The position numbers and the translations under genes were made by a program. A stretch of 64,000 nucleotides of DNA, from the NCBI RefSeq assembly GCF_003012935.1, contig NZ_PUDR01000016.1:27617-91616 (forward strand), given 5' to 3'. The stretch's first letter is position 1, and the number at the start of each line of letters is the position of its first letter. The stretch is from Pannonibacter carbonis. GTDB taxonomy: Bacteria > Pseudomonadota > Alphaproteobacteria > Rhizobiales > Stappiaceae. Below are positions 54,548 to 63,450 of this stretch, in pieces. Under the pieces are notes generated by a model. That model ran no database searches, was not told where the DNA came from, and worked only from the letters and a program-made list of their open reading frames with translations.

Positions 54548-55702
54548 TCAGTAATGCGAGCCGTCGCGGTTGACGCTCTCTTCGCTGACCTTGCCCCACA
54601 GCACCTTGTAGACATAGGCGGTGTAGGCCAGGATCAGCGGCAGGAAGATCACCGTCACCACCAGCATGTTGAACAGGGTCGAGTGGCTCGACGGCGAGTC
54701 CCACACCGTCAGGCTCGCTTCCGGCTGGATCGAGCTTGGCAGGATGATGGGGAACATCGACACGCCGACGGTCGAGATGATGCCGACCACGGAGAGTTTC
54801 GAGGCAAGGAACGTCAGCGCTTCCATCCGCGTGTTGAGCCCGATCAAGGCCCCCAGCGCACCGATGAACCCCAGCGCCGGGAACACCAGCAGCAGGGGAT
54901 GGGCGCTGTAGTTGATCAGCCAGGACCCGGCTTCCTTCACCGTCGTCTTGGCCAGCGGATTGGCCTGCATCTCCGGATCGATCACCGAGGTGATGCGATA
55001 GCCTTCAACAAAGCCGGACCACAGGGCGAGGCCGCCCAGCGCGAACAACCCGATGACCGCAATGGCGGCAAACGAGCCGTAGCGCCGGCCGCGCGTTGCC
55101 ACGATGCCTTCCGTACGCAGAGCCAGCCACGCGCCGCCATGCATCACCAGCATCGCCACCGACAAGAGCCCGCAGAGCAGGGCAAAGGGCGTGAACAGCT
55201 CGAAGAACGAGCCTTCATAGGCAATGCGCAGGTCACGGTTCAGCGTGAAGGGAACACCGGTCAGGGTGTTGCCGACGGCAACGCCGAACACCAGCGCCGG
55301 GACAAAGGAACCGGTGAACAGCGCCCAGTCCCAGCGGTTGCGCCAGGTCGGGTCCGGGTTCTTGTCGCGGTACTTGAAGGCGACCGGCCGCAGGATGAGC
55401 GCGGCGAGCGCCACGAACATCGCCAGATAGAAGCCGGAGAAGCTGACCGCATAGAGCGCCGGCCAGGCGGCGAAGATCGCGCCGCCGCCGAGGATCAGCC
55501 AGACCTGGTTGCCTTCCCAGGTCGGGGCAACGGAGGCAATCGCCACCCGCCGTTCGGTGTCAGTGCGACCGACAATGGGCAGCAGCGAGCCGACGCCCAT
55601 GTCAAAGCCGTCGGTGACGGCAAAGCCGATCAGCAGCACGCCAAGGAGCGCCCACCAGATCATCTTCAGGATCGAATAGTCGATGAGTTCATGGAGGATC
55701 AT
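54548..55702 (-). CDS. cydB: Cytochrome bd ubiquinol oxidase subunit II
   Basis: 384 residues from ATG 55702 (ILHELIDYSILKMIWWALLG), with GGAG in the end of cydA; usual length. It has GFAVTDGFDMGVG, the conserved LIL/EGNQVWLILGGGAIFAAWP region, and nine predicted helices. It pairs with CydA in the inner membrane as the high-oxygen-affinity quinol oxidase. It is 4 bp behind cydA. Confidence 0.95.
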   Translation of the reverse strand: MILHELIDYSILKMIWWALLGVLLIGFAVTDGFDMGVGSLLPIVGRTDTERRVAIASVAPTWEGNQVWLILGGGAIFAAWPALYAVSFSGFYLAMFVALAALILRPVAFKYRDKNPDPTWRNRWDWALFTGSFVPALVFGVAVGNTLTGVPFTLNRDLRIAYEGSFFELFTPFALLCGLLSVAMLVMHGGAWLALRTEGIVATRGRRYGSFAAIAVIGLFALGGLALWSGFVEGYRITSVIDPEMQANPLAKTTVKEAGSWLINYSAHPLLLVFPALGFIGALGALIGLNTRMEALTFLASKLSVVGIISTVGVSMFPIILPSSIQPEASLTVWDSPSSHSTLFNMLVVTVIFLPLILAYTAYVYKVLWGKVSEESVNRDGSHY

Positions 55703-55706
55703 GGCT

Positions 55707-57287
55707 TTACTCCGCAGCGATGGCGAAAGGACGCTGGGCAAGGCCCGGCTCGGGCTGCGGCTGTTCTTCCGGCCCCTTGACGATGGCCTTGAGCATCAGC
55801 TTCACCTCGATGACCAGGAGCGTGCTGTAGAGCGCGATGAAGCCGGCCATGGTCAGGAGAACTTCCGTAACGGTGAGGTTCGACACCGCCGCCGAGGTCG
55901 GCAGCATGCTTTCGATGATCCAGGGCTGGCGGCCATATTCGGCCACGAACCAGCCCATCTCGCAGGCAAGCCACGGCAGCGGGATCGACCAGACTGCAAT
56001 ATGCAGAAGCCAGCGCTGCTTCTGCCGCACCTGTTCCAGCTTGCCGGCGGAGGTGAGGTAGAAGAATACCCCCGTCAGCAGGATGAAGAAGAAGCCGCAG
56101 GCCACCATGATGCGGAAGGCATAGAACATCGGCCAAACTTCCGGCACGGTCGACCAGGCCGCCTCGTCGATCTGCGCTTCCGTCGCTTCCGTCGGTTTTG
56201 CCGAATAAGGCAGCAGCAGGTAGCCATAGCCTAGATCGGCGGCATGCGCCTTGAACAGCGCCCGCTTCTCCGGCGTATCCTCACCGCCGCGAATGTCCTG
56301 CAGCGTCTGCCACGCAATTGCGCCGGAGCGGATGCGCTCCTTCGACTGCTCCACCAGTTCCTTGATGCCCGGGATCACCGTGTCGAGCGAGCGGGTGGCG
56401 ATCAGGCCCATGACATAGGGCACTTCAATCGCAAACAGGTTCTCGCGCTTCACCTGATCGGGGATCGCGACAATATTGAAGGCGGCAGGAGCCGGCTCGG
56501 TCTCCCACATCGCCTCGATGGTGGCGAGTTTCATCTTCTGGTTCAGGTTGGCCTCATAGCCGCTTTCATCGCCGAGCACGACGACGGAAAGAGCCGAGGC
56601 AAAGCCGAAGGCGGCAGCCACTGCCATGGAGCGGCGGGCGATGTCGAGATGACGGCCTTTCAGCATGTACCAGGCCGAAATGCCGAGCACGAACATCGAG
56701 GCGGTGACATAGCCGGCCGAGACGGTGTGCACGAACTTGGCCTGCGCCACCGGATTGAACAGCACGTCAAAGAAGCTCGTCACTTCCATGCGCATGGTGT
56801 CGATGTTGAACTCGGCCCCGATGGGATGCTGCATCCAGCCATTGGCGATGAGGATCCACAGCGCGGAGAAGTTCGTCGCGATCGCCACGGCCCAGGTCGC
56901 CATCAGATGCGCACGGGCGCTCATCCGGTCCCAGCCGAAGAAGAACAGGCCGACGAAGGTCGCCTCCATGAAGAAGGCCATCAACCCCTCGATGGCCAGC
57001 GGCGCACCGAAGACGTCGCCGACATACTGGCTGAAATAGCTCCAGTTCATGCCGAACTGGAATTCCATGGTCAGGCCGGTCGACACGCCCAGCACGAAAT
57101 TGATGCCGAACAGCACGCCCCAGAACTTGACCATGCGCTTCCACACTTCACGGCCGGTCATCACATAGACCGTTTCCATGACTGCGAGCAGAACCGAAAG
57201 ACCGAGGGTCAGAGGGACAAAAAGAAAATGATACAGCGCGGTCATCGCGAACTGCAGTCGCGATAGATCCACTACGTTGAGTTCCAT
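55707..57287 (-). CDS. cydA: Cytochrome bd ubiquinol oxidase subunit I
   Basis: 526 residues from ATG 57287 (preceded by CAGGAG). Heme ligands are visible: His20 in TALYHFLFVP (b595/d site), the His in FVHTVSAGYV (b558) and the Met in EVWPMFYAFRIM (b558). EGLMAFFMEATF and GDESGYEANLNQKMKLA (quinol loop start) are conserved; the Q-loop is of ordinary length for this size. It reduces O2 to water without proton pumping. Separated from cydC by 170 bp that hold a perfect palindrome, so it may have its own promoter. Confidence 0.96.
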   Translation of the reverse strand: MELNVVDLSRLQFAMTALYHFLFVPLTLGLSVLLAVMETVYVMTGREVWKRMVKFWGVLFGINFVLGVSTGLTMEFQFGMNWSYFSQYVGDVFGAPLAIEGLMAFFMEATFVGLFFFGWDRMSARAHLMATWAVAIATNFSALWILIANGWMQHPIGAEFNIDTMRMEVTSFFDVLFNPVAQAKFVHTVSAGYVTASMFVLGISAWYMLKGRHLDIARRSMAVAAAFGFASALSVVVLGDESGYEANLNQKMKLATIEAMWETEPAPAAFNIVAIPDQVKRENLFAIEVPYVMGLIATRSLDTVIPGIKELVEQSKERIRSGAIAWQTLQDIRGGEDTPEKRALFKAHAADLGYGYLLLPYSAKPTEATEAQIDEAAWSTVPEVWPMFYAFRIMVACGFFFILLTGVFFYLTSAGKLEQVRQKQRWLLHIAVWSIPLPWLACEMGWFVAEYGRQPWIIESMLPTSAAVSNLTVTEVLLTMAGFIALYSTLLVIEVKLMLKAIVKGPEEQPQPEPGLAQRPFAIAAE

Positions 57288-57400
57288 GGCAAATCTCCTG
57301 CCGTGAGAGCCTGGCTCGCGGACAGTCACACCTGCCCGCGCCGTCCGCCTTTGACCCCATGCGGATGACTGGAGCTTACTATCGTTTCCTGAAAGTTTTT

Positions 57401-57420
57401 ATTCTGTTTCCAAACAGAAT
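57401..57420. promoter_or_regulatory. Perfect palindrome upstream of cydA
   Basis: ATTCTGTTT-CC-AAACAGAAT: 9-bp perfect arms, AT-rich in GC-rich surroundings, 114 bp before the cydA start codon and 37 bp after the cydC stop. A GATAGT sequence about 20 bases further toward cydA could be a -10 element. Probable operator of an unidentified dimeric regulator. Confidence 0.7.
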
Positions 57421-57457
57421 GCGCGACCGATGCCCGCGCGGCAGCAACGCACAGGCG

Positions 57458-59146
57458 TCATGCTGTCGCAGGCTCTGCCAGCCGCACGATCCGGTCCGCA
57501 ATGGCCAGTTCCCGGGCGCGGTGAGAGATCAGCAACAGGCTCGCGCCCGCATCGCGGAACACGGCAAGAGCGGAGAGCACACCGGCGGCTGTCGCATCGT
57601 CGAGCCCCTCGGTCACCTCGTCCAGCAGCACCACGTCAGGCCGCGTCAGCAGCGCCCGCGCCAGCGTCAGCCGCCGGGCCTCGCCGCCGGAGAGCCCGAC
57701 CCCGCCTTCGCCGAGCAGGCTGCCCAGTCCCTCGGGCCGCGCGGCAATCGTGTCGGCCAGCCCAACCGCCTCCAGCGCCGCCCACATCGCCTCCGGGCTT
57801 GCCTCCGGCACAGCCAGGCGCAGGTTGGCGGCAATCGCGTCGTTAAACAGCACCGGCTTCTGCGAAATCACCGCAAGCCGCTGCCGCAGCACCGCTTCCG
57901 GGATCCCGGACAGATCGCACCCGCCGAGCCGGATCGTTCCCGCATCCGGCCGCACCAGCCGCGCCGCCAGCGCCAGCACCGTCGACTTGCCGCAGCCGCT
58001 GGGGCCAACGAGGCACACCGTCTCGCCGCGCGCCAGCGTGAGATCGAAGCCTTGAAGCACGGCCCGCTGCGCGCCGGGGTAGGCAAACGTCACCCCGCTC
58101 AGTTCCAGCGCCGGTGCCTCGGGCAAAGGCTCGCCAGGGATTGGTGCGCCGTGCGAACCGGAGGCCCCTGCCCCGGCTTCGCCCCCCTTTTCCGCAAGCG
58201 GCATCACCCGCGCGGCTGCCCGCTGCGTCCGCGTCCAGCCGGCAAGACCCGGCAAGAGGCTCGCGAGCGTCTCCGTCAGGCCGAGACCGACCAGCAGCAG
58301 CCCCGTCACCAGCGCGGCCGACAAGGTCCCTCCGGAGACTTGAGGCGCCAGCAGCACCAGCCCGAACGCCACCAGCAGCTGGCCTGTGCTCATCACCAGG
58401 GCCTCGGCAAGGCTCGCGCTGCGCTCCAGCGGCCGTTCGGCCTCAGACCGCCGCAAGCCGGCCTGCCGGATGCCGTCGACGGCCTCGTCCAGCCCGCCAT
58501 AGATCGCCAGATCCCGACGCCCGGCGACAAAATCGGCGCTGCGCATCCGCATCGCCTCTTCCGCCGCCTCCATCCGCCGCGCCGCCTGCGCCAGCTTGCG
58601 CTGCGACAGCAGACCAGCGGCCACAGCCACCAGCAGCAGTCCCGACGCCAGCGGCACCAGCGCAAGCGGCGCAATCAGCACCGCCGCGACACCGGCCAGC
58701 AGCGTCACGACGCCCGTCACGAAGGCAGGCACCACCAGCCGCAGATAGGCCCGGTCGAGCTGATCGATGTCCAGCGTCAGCCGCGCCAGGCGCAGGCCGC
58801 TGCGGCTTTGCCCCGCCGTTGCCGGACGGCTCGCGGCGAAGCCGGCGAACACGGCCCCGCGCAGCCGCGCCAGGAAGCGGAAGGTCGCGTCATGGGTCAG
58901 CATGCGCTCGCCATAGCGCCCGGCCGTGCGGCCAATTGCCAGCCCCCGGATCAGCGCGCTCGGCGTGAAATAATTGATCAGGAGCCCGGCCGCCCCCGCG
59001 ACAGCCGACGCGGTGATGAACCATCCGGCGACGCCCAAGAGCAACAGGCCCGTGATCGCCGGAACCAGCGCAATCGCCAGCCCCAGCACAAAGGCTCCCC
59101 GCTGTTCGGCGAACTGGCGGCGGATGAGAGCGCGCAGCGGGCTCAT
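57458..59146 (-). CDS. cydC: Cysteine/glutathione ABC exporter CydC
   Basis: 562 residues. An ABC half-transporter: six membrane helices (residues 15-310), then an ATPase domain with Walker A VGPSGCGKSTVLALAA, signature LSGGEARRLTLARAL and Walker B VVLLDEVTEGLDD. CydDC exports cysteine and glutathione to the periplasm and is needed for assembly of cytochrome bd. It overlaps the end of cydD by 4 bp (ATGA). Confidence 0.93.
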   Translation of the reverse strand: MSPLRALIRRQFAEQRGAFVLGLAIALVPAITGLLLLGVAGWFITASAVAGAAGLLINYFTPSALIRGLAIGRTAGRYGERMLTHDATFRFLARLRGAVFAGFAASRPATAGQSRSGLRLARLTLDIDQLDRAYLRLVVPAFVTGVVTLLAGVAAVLIAPLALVPLASGLLLVAVAAGLLSQRKLAQAARRMEAAEEAMRMRSADFVAGRRDLAIYGGLDEAVDGIRQAGLRRSEAERPLERSASLAEALVMSTGQLLVAFGLVLLAPQVSGGTLSAALVTGLLLVGLGLTETLASLLPGLAGWTRTQRAAARVMPLAEKGGEAGAGASGSHGAPIPGEPLPEAPALELSGVTFAYPGAQRAVLQGFDLTLARGETVCLVGPSGCGKSTVLALAARLVRPDAGTIRLGGCDLSGIPEAVLRQRLAVISQKPVLFNDAIAANLRLAVPEASPEAMWAALEAVGLADTIAARPEGLGSLLGEGGVGLSGGEARRLTLARALLTRPDVVLLDEVTEGLDDATAAGVLSALAVFRDAGASLLLISHRARELAIADRIVRLAEPATA

Positions 59147-60948
59147 GCGACGCCCTCCGTCTCGCGCTGCGGCTGCTGCGCGATGTCCAGCCGCAGCCCG
59201 CTCAGCGCCAGCACATTCGGGTCGTGGCTGGCGATGATGCTGGTGCGCCCGGCCGACAGCCGTTCCAGCCCGGCGATCACCACAGCCGCCGTCTCGTCAT
59301 CGAGGCCCGCTGTCGGTTCATCGGCGATCAGCAGCAGGGGCTCGCGCCTCAGCGCCGCGCGGGCCAGCGCAATGCGCCGGGCTTCGCCGACGGACAGGCC
59401 AAATCCATCCTCGCCCAGCCGCGTCGCCAGCCCCATCGGCATCTGCTCGACCAGCGCGCGCGCGCCGGCCAGCTCCAGCGCGGCCCACATCTCGGCCTCG
59501 CTCGCATCCCGCTCAGCCCGTGCCAGATTGGAGCGGACCGAACCGAAGAACAGGCGCGGCTCCTGCGACAGGAAGGCAAGGCGGCTGCGCCATTGGGGAA
59601 GGTTCAGTTCGGCAAGATCGCGGCCATCGATCAGGATCGCCCCGCCATCAACCGGCCGCAGCCCGGTCAGCGCATCGATCAGCGTCGACTTTCCCGCCCC
59701 GCTCGGCCCGGCGACCAGCAGTCTGTGGCCGGCTGGCAGCTCGAGGTTCAACCGGCTGATGACCGCGCGCCCGCCGGGGCAAAGCGTCAGATCGCGGAAG
59801 GTGAGCGCTGGTGACGCCGTCGGCAGTGACGCCGCCGCTGTCACCGCCGCAACCGGCGTTGCGCTTGCGGCCAGCGGCAGCTCCAGCAGCACCTTTGCTG
59901 CAGCCTCCGCATTGGCCTTGTCGTGATAGGCAGCGGCAAAGGCGCGCAAGGGCGAGAAGAACTCCGGCGCCAGCAGCAGCACGAACAGCCCGGTGAAAAG
60001 GTCCATCGGCGTGCCCCAGGTGCCGCCGCTCACCTGCCCCAGCAGCGAGAAGCCGACATAGACCGCGACAAAGGCAATGCCCAGCGCGCTGAAAAGTTCC
60101 AGCACCGTCGAGGACAGGAAGGCGATCTTCAGCACCTTCATCGTCGCCACGCGAAACCGGTCCCCGGCCTCGGCCACAGCCTTGTCCGTGCGCTCCAGCG
60201 CCCCGATCAGCCGCAGCGTGTCGAGCCCGCGCAACCGGTCGAGGAGGAAAGCGCTCATCCGGGCCAGTTCCCCGTGCTGCCCGTCGGCTGCCGCCTTTGC
60301 GCGCATGCCGATCAGCGCCATGAACACGGGGATCAGCGGCCCGGCCACAAGCAGAATGACCGCAACCATCCAGTTGGCGATGAAGGCTGCCAGCAGGATG
60401 CCAAGCGGCACCAGCGTCAAGCGCGGGCGCAGCGGCAGGAACCGGCGCACATAGGGCCCAATGGCTTCCACCTGATCGGCAATGGCCGCCGCGACCGCAC
60501 CAGCGCCCGGCAGTGCCGCCGAGGGCGCCGCAGCGGCCAGCACGCGGAGCAGCCTGTCGCGCAGGTCCGTCTTCACGCGCTCGGCCGCCGCCGTCGCCAG
60601 ACGGCTCGCCAGCAGCGTCAGCATCAGGCGCAGGATCGCGATCAGCGCAATCAGGCTCGCCGCCACCGCCGGCAGCGCGAACAGGCTTTGCGCGGATGCG
60701 CCCGCCATCGCCTGCATGTCTCCAGTCGCCAGACCGGCAATGGCCAGCGCAAGCAGATAGGCTTGGGTGATCCAGAGAAGATCTGCCAGCGCGGCGATCC
60801 GGCCGGCGCGGGCAATGCGCGCCTTTTCGCCGGCAACGACGTCAGCCAGCAGGCGCAAATGCGCTTTGCCGGCGGCTGTCCCCTCTGCCGCGGCGTCTCC
60901 GCCTGTCGTCTTGTCTGCGTTGCGAGCCGTCCGTCCGTCCCTTCGCAA
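59143..60948 (-). CDS. cydD: Cysteine/glutathione ABC exporter CydD
   Basis: 601 residues from a TTG at 60948; no ATG or GTG lies upstream in frame before the stop at 60987, and the first 30 residues are weakly conserved, so the true start may differ. ABC half-transporter: membrane domain (residues 40-330), Walker A VAGPSGAGKSTLIDALTG, signature LSVGEARRIALARA (S-V-G in place of S-G-G) and LLIADEPTAGLDD. It heads the order cydD-cydC-cydA-cydB-cydX. Confidence 0.92.
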   Translation of the reverse strand: MRRDGRTARNADKTTGGDAAAEGTAAGKAHLRLLADVVAGEKARIARAGRIAALADLLWITQAYLLALAIAGLATGDMQAMAGASAQSLFALPAVAASLIALIAILRLMLTLLASRLATAAAERVKTDLRDRLLRVLAAAAPSAALPGAGAVAAAIADQVEAIGPYVRRFLPLRPRLTLVPLGILLAAFIANWMVAVILLVAGPLIPVFMALIGMRAKAAADGQHGELARMSAFLLDRLRGLDTLRLIGALERTDKAVAEAGDRFRVATMKVLKIAFLSSTVLELFSALGIAFVAVYVGFSLLGQVSGGTWGTPMDLFTGLFVLLLAPEFFSPLRAFAAAYHDKANAEAAAKVLLELPLAASATPVAAVTAAASLPTASPALTFRDLTLCPGGRAVISRLNLELPAGHRLLVAGPSGAGKSTLIDALTGLRPVDGGAILIDGRDLAELNLPQWRSRLAFLSQEPRLFFGSVRSNLARAERDASEAEMWAALELAGARALVEQMPMGLATRLGEDGFGLSVGEARRIALARAALRREPLLLIADEPTAGLDDETAAVVIAGLERLSAGRTSIIASHDPNVLALSGLRLDIAQQPQRETEGVA

Positions 60949-61172
60949 GGATTCCTGTCCTTCGAGCCACCCCTTTCCTTCCGGTTACATGCGCCAGCCG
61001 GTCCTGACAATGACGAATGCGCTCGCCGATTGTCGCATGGCACTCAGCGCTGCTGACGGAAGGGTGTCAGGAGCCCCCTGCTAGAGGGTTCCTCACTCCG
61101 GCGCCGATGCCGGGGCTCGATCACGACAGGGCGGCCCAGGCGGGCCGTCCCCATCCAGACAGGAGCTACAAC

Positions 61173-61475
61173 ATGTCCGATACATCCATCGAACTGGTCG
61201 TCTTCAAGGTGGCTGACGTCGCCACCGCCCGGCTTGCACGAACCGCTGCCCAGGATCTCGTGCGCAGCTATCCGGGCTTTGTCTCCTGGACGGCGCTGGA
61301 AGGCGTCGAGGAGACTGGCCTGTTCTGCGACTTCGTGGTCTGGGCGGATCTGGACAGCGCCAAGGCCGCAGCCGCCAAGGTCATGGAAGATCCCGGTTTT
61401 GCCGCCTACATGGCGTCGATCAATGCAGTCGTCAGCATGTCGCACTATTCGGTCTGGCGCCGGATGGCCGCCTGA
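61173..61475 (+). CDS. ABM-type (antibiotic biosynthesis monooxygenase-like) small protein
   Basis: 100 residues from ATG 61173 (AGGAG upstream). A ferredoxin-like dimeric alpha-beta barrel: IELVVFKVADVATARLA, SYPGFVSWTALEGVEE, LFCDFVVWADLDSAKAA and a terminal His/Tyr segment (MSHYSVWRRM). The family includes cofactor-free monooxygenases and heme-degrading proteins; no catalytic assignment is possible. It is divergent from the cyd operon and ends before a strong hairpin at 61489. Confidence 0.82.
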   Translation: MSDTSIELVVFKVADVATARLARTAAQDLVRSYPGFVSWTALEGVEETGLFCDFVVWADLDSAKAAAAKVMEDPGFAAYMASINAVVSMSHYSVWRRMAA

Positions 61476-61488
61476 GCGGAGATCTCCG

Positions 61489-61523
61489 GCCCCGTCGCCG
61501 TTTGACACCCGGCGACGGGGCCT
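61489..61523 (+). terminator. Hairpin behind the ABM gene
   Basis: GGCCCCGTCGCCG-TTTGACACC-CGGCGACGGGGCC: perfect 13-bp stem beginning 13 bp after the stop codon, followed by TGTACTGAATTTCC. Confidence 0.7.
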
Positions 61524-61590
61524 GTACTGAATTTCCTGTCGGGGCATCGACACAAGCGGTAGGGAAATTCCGCTCAGAAGTTTAAAACCA

Positions 61591-62910
61591 ATGCCCACAG
61601 TCTATTTTTCGGACTCGAACAAAATCCTCTGGCGCCATGAATCTGGCGCCAATGCTCCAGTGAGAATCGGCCAGTTGTCTACGGCAATGACCGATCTTGC
61701 GGTCGGCCCGGACGGGACCCTGTACGGGATAGACATTTTCTCGCTCTACCGCATCGACACCACGGATGCCTCCACCTTCCGCATGAAGCTCCATAATGTA
61801 CCGGGGGCAAATGCGTTGGTGATTGATCCGCTGGGCGTTGCCTATGCGGCCTCCACCGTCATGGAGACGCTCTATCGGTTCAACCTGGATCGCATCGGTG
61901 ACCGGGTACTGATCGGCAAGAGCAAGAATGCCGCCGGTGACCTCGCCTTCCACAAGGGCGAGCTGCTGATGTCGGCCGACAACGACGACATCTATGTCAT
62001 CAATCCGGCCAATGGTGCCGCCACGCTGAAGCTGCGCACCAACATCAAGGACATCTGGGGCCTGGACAGCGACGGAGAGACGCTGTTCGCCTATGCCGGC
62101 AATGACGTTTACCAGCTCAAGTCCGGAGCCACGGCTTTCGAGAAGATCGCCGATTTCGAACTCAATGGCGTTGGCAAGATCATGGGCGCGGCCAGCACCG
62201 GCTATGGCAACAATGGTGCCGTTCAGCGGGGTACGGACGGAGCCGAATCCTTTATCGGCACGGACAAGGATGATTACCAGTTCGGCCTCGGCGGGAATGA
62301 TACTCTGAATGGTGCCGGCGGCAACGACTGGCTCAACGGCGGCAGCGGCTTTGACACGGCGCTCTATGCCAGCAACCGGGGCAATGTTGTCGTCGACAAC
62401 AAGGGCGGTGGCATCTTCACGATCACCACCAAGATCGAAGGCACCGACACGCTGCAGGACATCGAGCGGATCACGCTCAACGACGGCACCATCGCCCTCG
62501 ACCTCGATGGCGCTGCCGGCCAGACCTATCGGCTGTATCAGGCCGCCTTCAAGCGGACGCCCGACGACGCGGGTCTTGCTCACAACGTCAAGCTGATGGA
62601 CCAGGGCCTGTCGATCTTCGACATGGCCAATGCCTTCATCGCCAGCCAGGAGTTCCGCAACACCTATGGCGAGAATGTGAACAACACGCAGTTCATCAGC
62701 CTCCTGTACCAGAACGTGCTGAACCGCGCGCCCGACGCCGCCGGCCTCGCCGGCTGGCTTTCCCGCATGGATGGCGGCACCACCCGCAAGGAAGTCCTCT
62801 TCGGCTTCTCCGAGAGCGGCGAGAACAAGGCCCTCGTCGGCCAGGCCATCGAAGACGGTATCTGGCTCGTCGGACAGAAAAGCGACGTCATCATCCAGGC
62901 GGATTTCTGA
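61591..62910 (+). CDS. DUF4214 protein with N-terminal propeller-like region and RTX repeats, probable type I secretion substrate
   Basis: 439 residues; no signal peptide. Residues 1-210 have repeated beta-strand segments like a propeller (TAMTDLAVGPDGTLYGIDI, GVAYAASTVMETLYRF, GDLAFHKGELLMSADNDDIY). Residues 215-265 contain RTX nonapeptides (GLGGNDTLNGAGGNDWLNG), then the DUF4214 module (TYRLYQAAFKRTPDDAGLAH ... VLFGFSESGENKALVGQAIE). Calcium-binding RTX repeats and lack of N-terminal signal indicate export by a type I system, whose genes are not in this window. The C-terminal module nearly matches that of the CAP protein at 23320. Confidence 0.82.
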   Translation: MPTVYFSDSNKILWRHESGANAPVRIGQLSTAMTDLAVGPDGTLYGIDIFSLYRIDTTDASTFRMKLHNVPGANALVIDPLGVAYAASTVMETLYRFNLDRIGDRVLIGKSKNAAGDLAFHKGELLMSADNDDIYVINPANGAATLKLRTNIKDIWGLDSDGETLFAYAGNDVYQLKSGATAFEKIADFELNGVGKIMGAASTGYGNNGAVQRGTDGAESFIGTDKDDYQFGLGGNDTLNGAGGNDWLNGGSGFDTALYASNRGNVVVDNKGGGIFTITTKIEGTDTLQDIERITLNDGTIALDLDGAAGQTYRLYQAAFKRTPDDAGLAHNVKLMDQGLSIFDMANAFIASQEFRNTYGENVNNTQFISLLYQNVLNRAPDAAGLAGWLSRMDGGTTRKEVLFGFSESGENKALVGQAIEDGIWLVGQKSDVIIQADF

Positions 62911-63015
62911 TCCCGTCCCCCGCACAGCCTCTCAGCCCCCCTCCCCCTCGTGGGGAGGGGATTGGGGGTGGGGGGCGACGCTCGGCCCATTCTCGGTCCA
63001 AGGCAACCTTTTCCC

Positions 63016-63044
63016 TTGAAACAAAAAGACGCGAGCTCTACTTT
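63016..63044 (+). promoter_or_regulatory. Promoter-like elements of the small RNA
   Basis: TTGAAA, a 17-bp spacer, TACTTT: close to a sigma-70-type promoter, placing a start near 63051. Confidence 0.5.
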
Positions 63045-63050
63045 CTCAAG

Positions 63051-63231
63051 GCGCATAAAGAGCGTTTAAGGCTAGGTTTAACTGTGAATCGACTAGCTTT
63101 TGCGGATGGTGAGCTTTGCAGGAAGCTCATTTGCAGGACACTTCGGGTGGTTTCCGAATCCCGCGAGCGCTAAGGAAACGCTGCTACTGCAACGACTTCA
63201 AAAGACGGCCGTATCTCTAGGCCGTCTTTTG
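63051..63231 (+). ncRNA. Candidate structured small RNA, about 180 nt
   Basis: Between a promoter-like pair (63016-63044) and an intrinsic terminator (63199-63231) there is no coding frame but several hairpins: TGAGCTT-TGCAGG-AAGCTCA (63110-63129), CGGG…CCCG near 63150-63170 and AGCG…CGCT near 63165-63185. The segment TTTGCAGGA is repeated in direct orientation. It matches no RNA family I could recognise (not tmRNA, 6S, SRP or tRNA). Confidence 0.5.
63199..63231 (+). terminator. Intrinsic terminator of the candidate small RNA
   Basis: CAAAAGACGGCC-GTATCTCTA-GGCCGTCTTTTG: perfect 12-bp stem with the T-run inside the right arm, a standard bidirectional intrinsic terminator. Confidence 0.85.
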
Positions 63232-63450
63232 GGTCTCCTGGGTAGGACGTAGCGATCGCCGACGAGCTATTGCGATGGCGGAGTTAGGCTGAAAGCCTAT
63301 TGATCATGTTGATTCAACACAGAAAGCTAGACTTCAAGCATTTAATCAACGGGTTTTGAGCATTAAGAACCACGAAAAGCGCTATGATACAAGCAAGATT
63401 TTATCGTTATTTAAAGTATATCTAGACTTGTAAATAGTTAATCTATAGTT

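Larger units (their letters stand above)
62911..63450. other. AT-richer intergenic region with a probable small RNA
   Basis: 540 bp without a supported gene. It includes C/G-tract sequence at 62936-62977 (CCCCCTCCCCCTCG-TGGGGAGGGG hairpin), promoter-like elements at 63016, a structured region ending in a strong terminator at 63231, and AT-rich sequence from 63290 to 63450 with A/T content far above the rest of the window. Confidence 0.6.

Noticed and set aside
61530..61571. GAATTTCC / GGAAATTC inverted repeat before the DUF4214 gene
   Set aside because: Arms are 8 bp with a 26-bp separation; too weak to call a site.
63140..63180. tRNA T-arm-like sequence GGTTTCCGAATCCCG
   Set aside because: The loop is too long and no acceptor, D or anticodon stems can be drawn around it.
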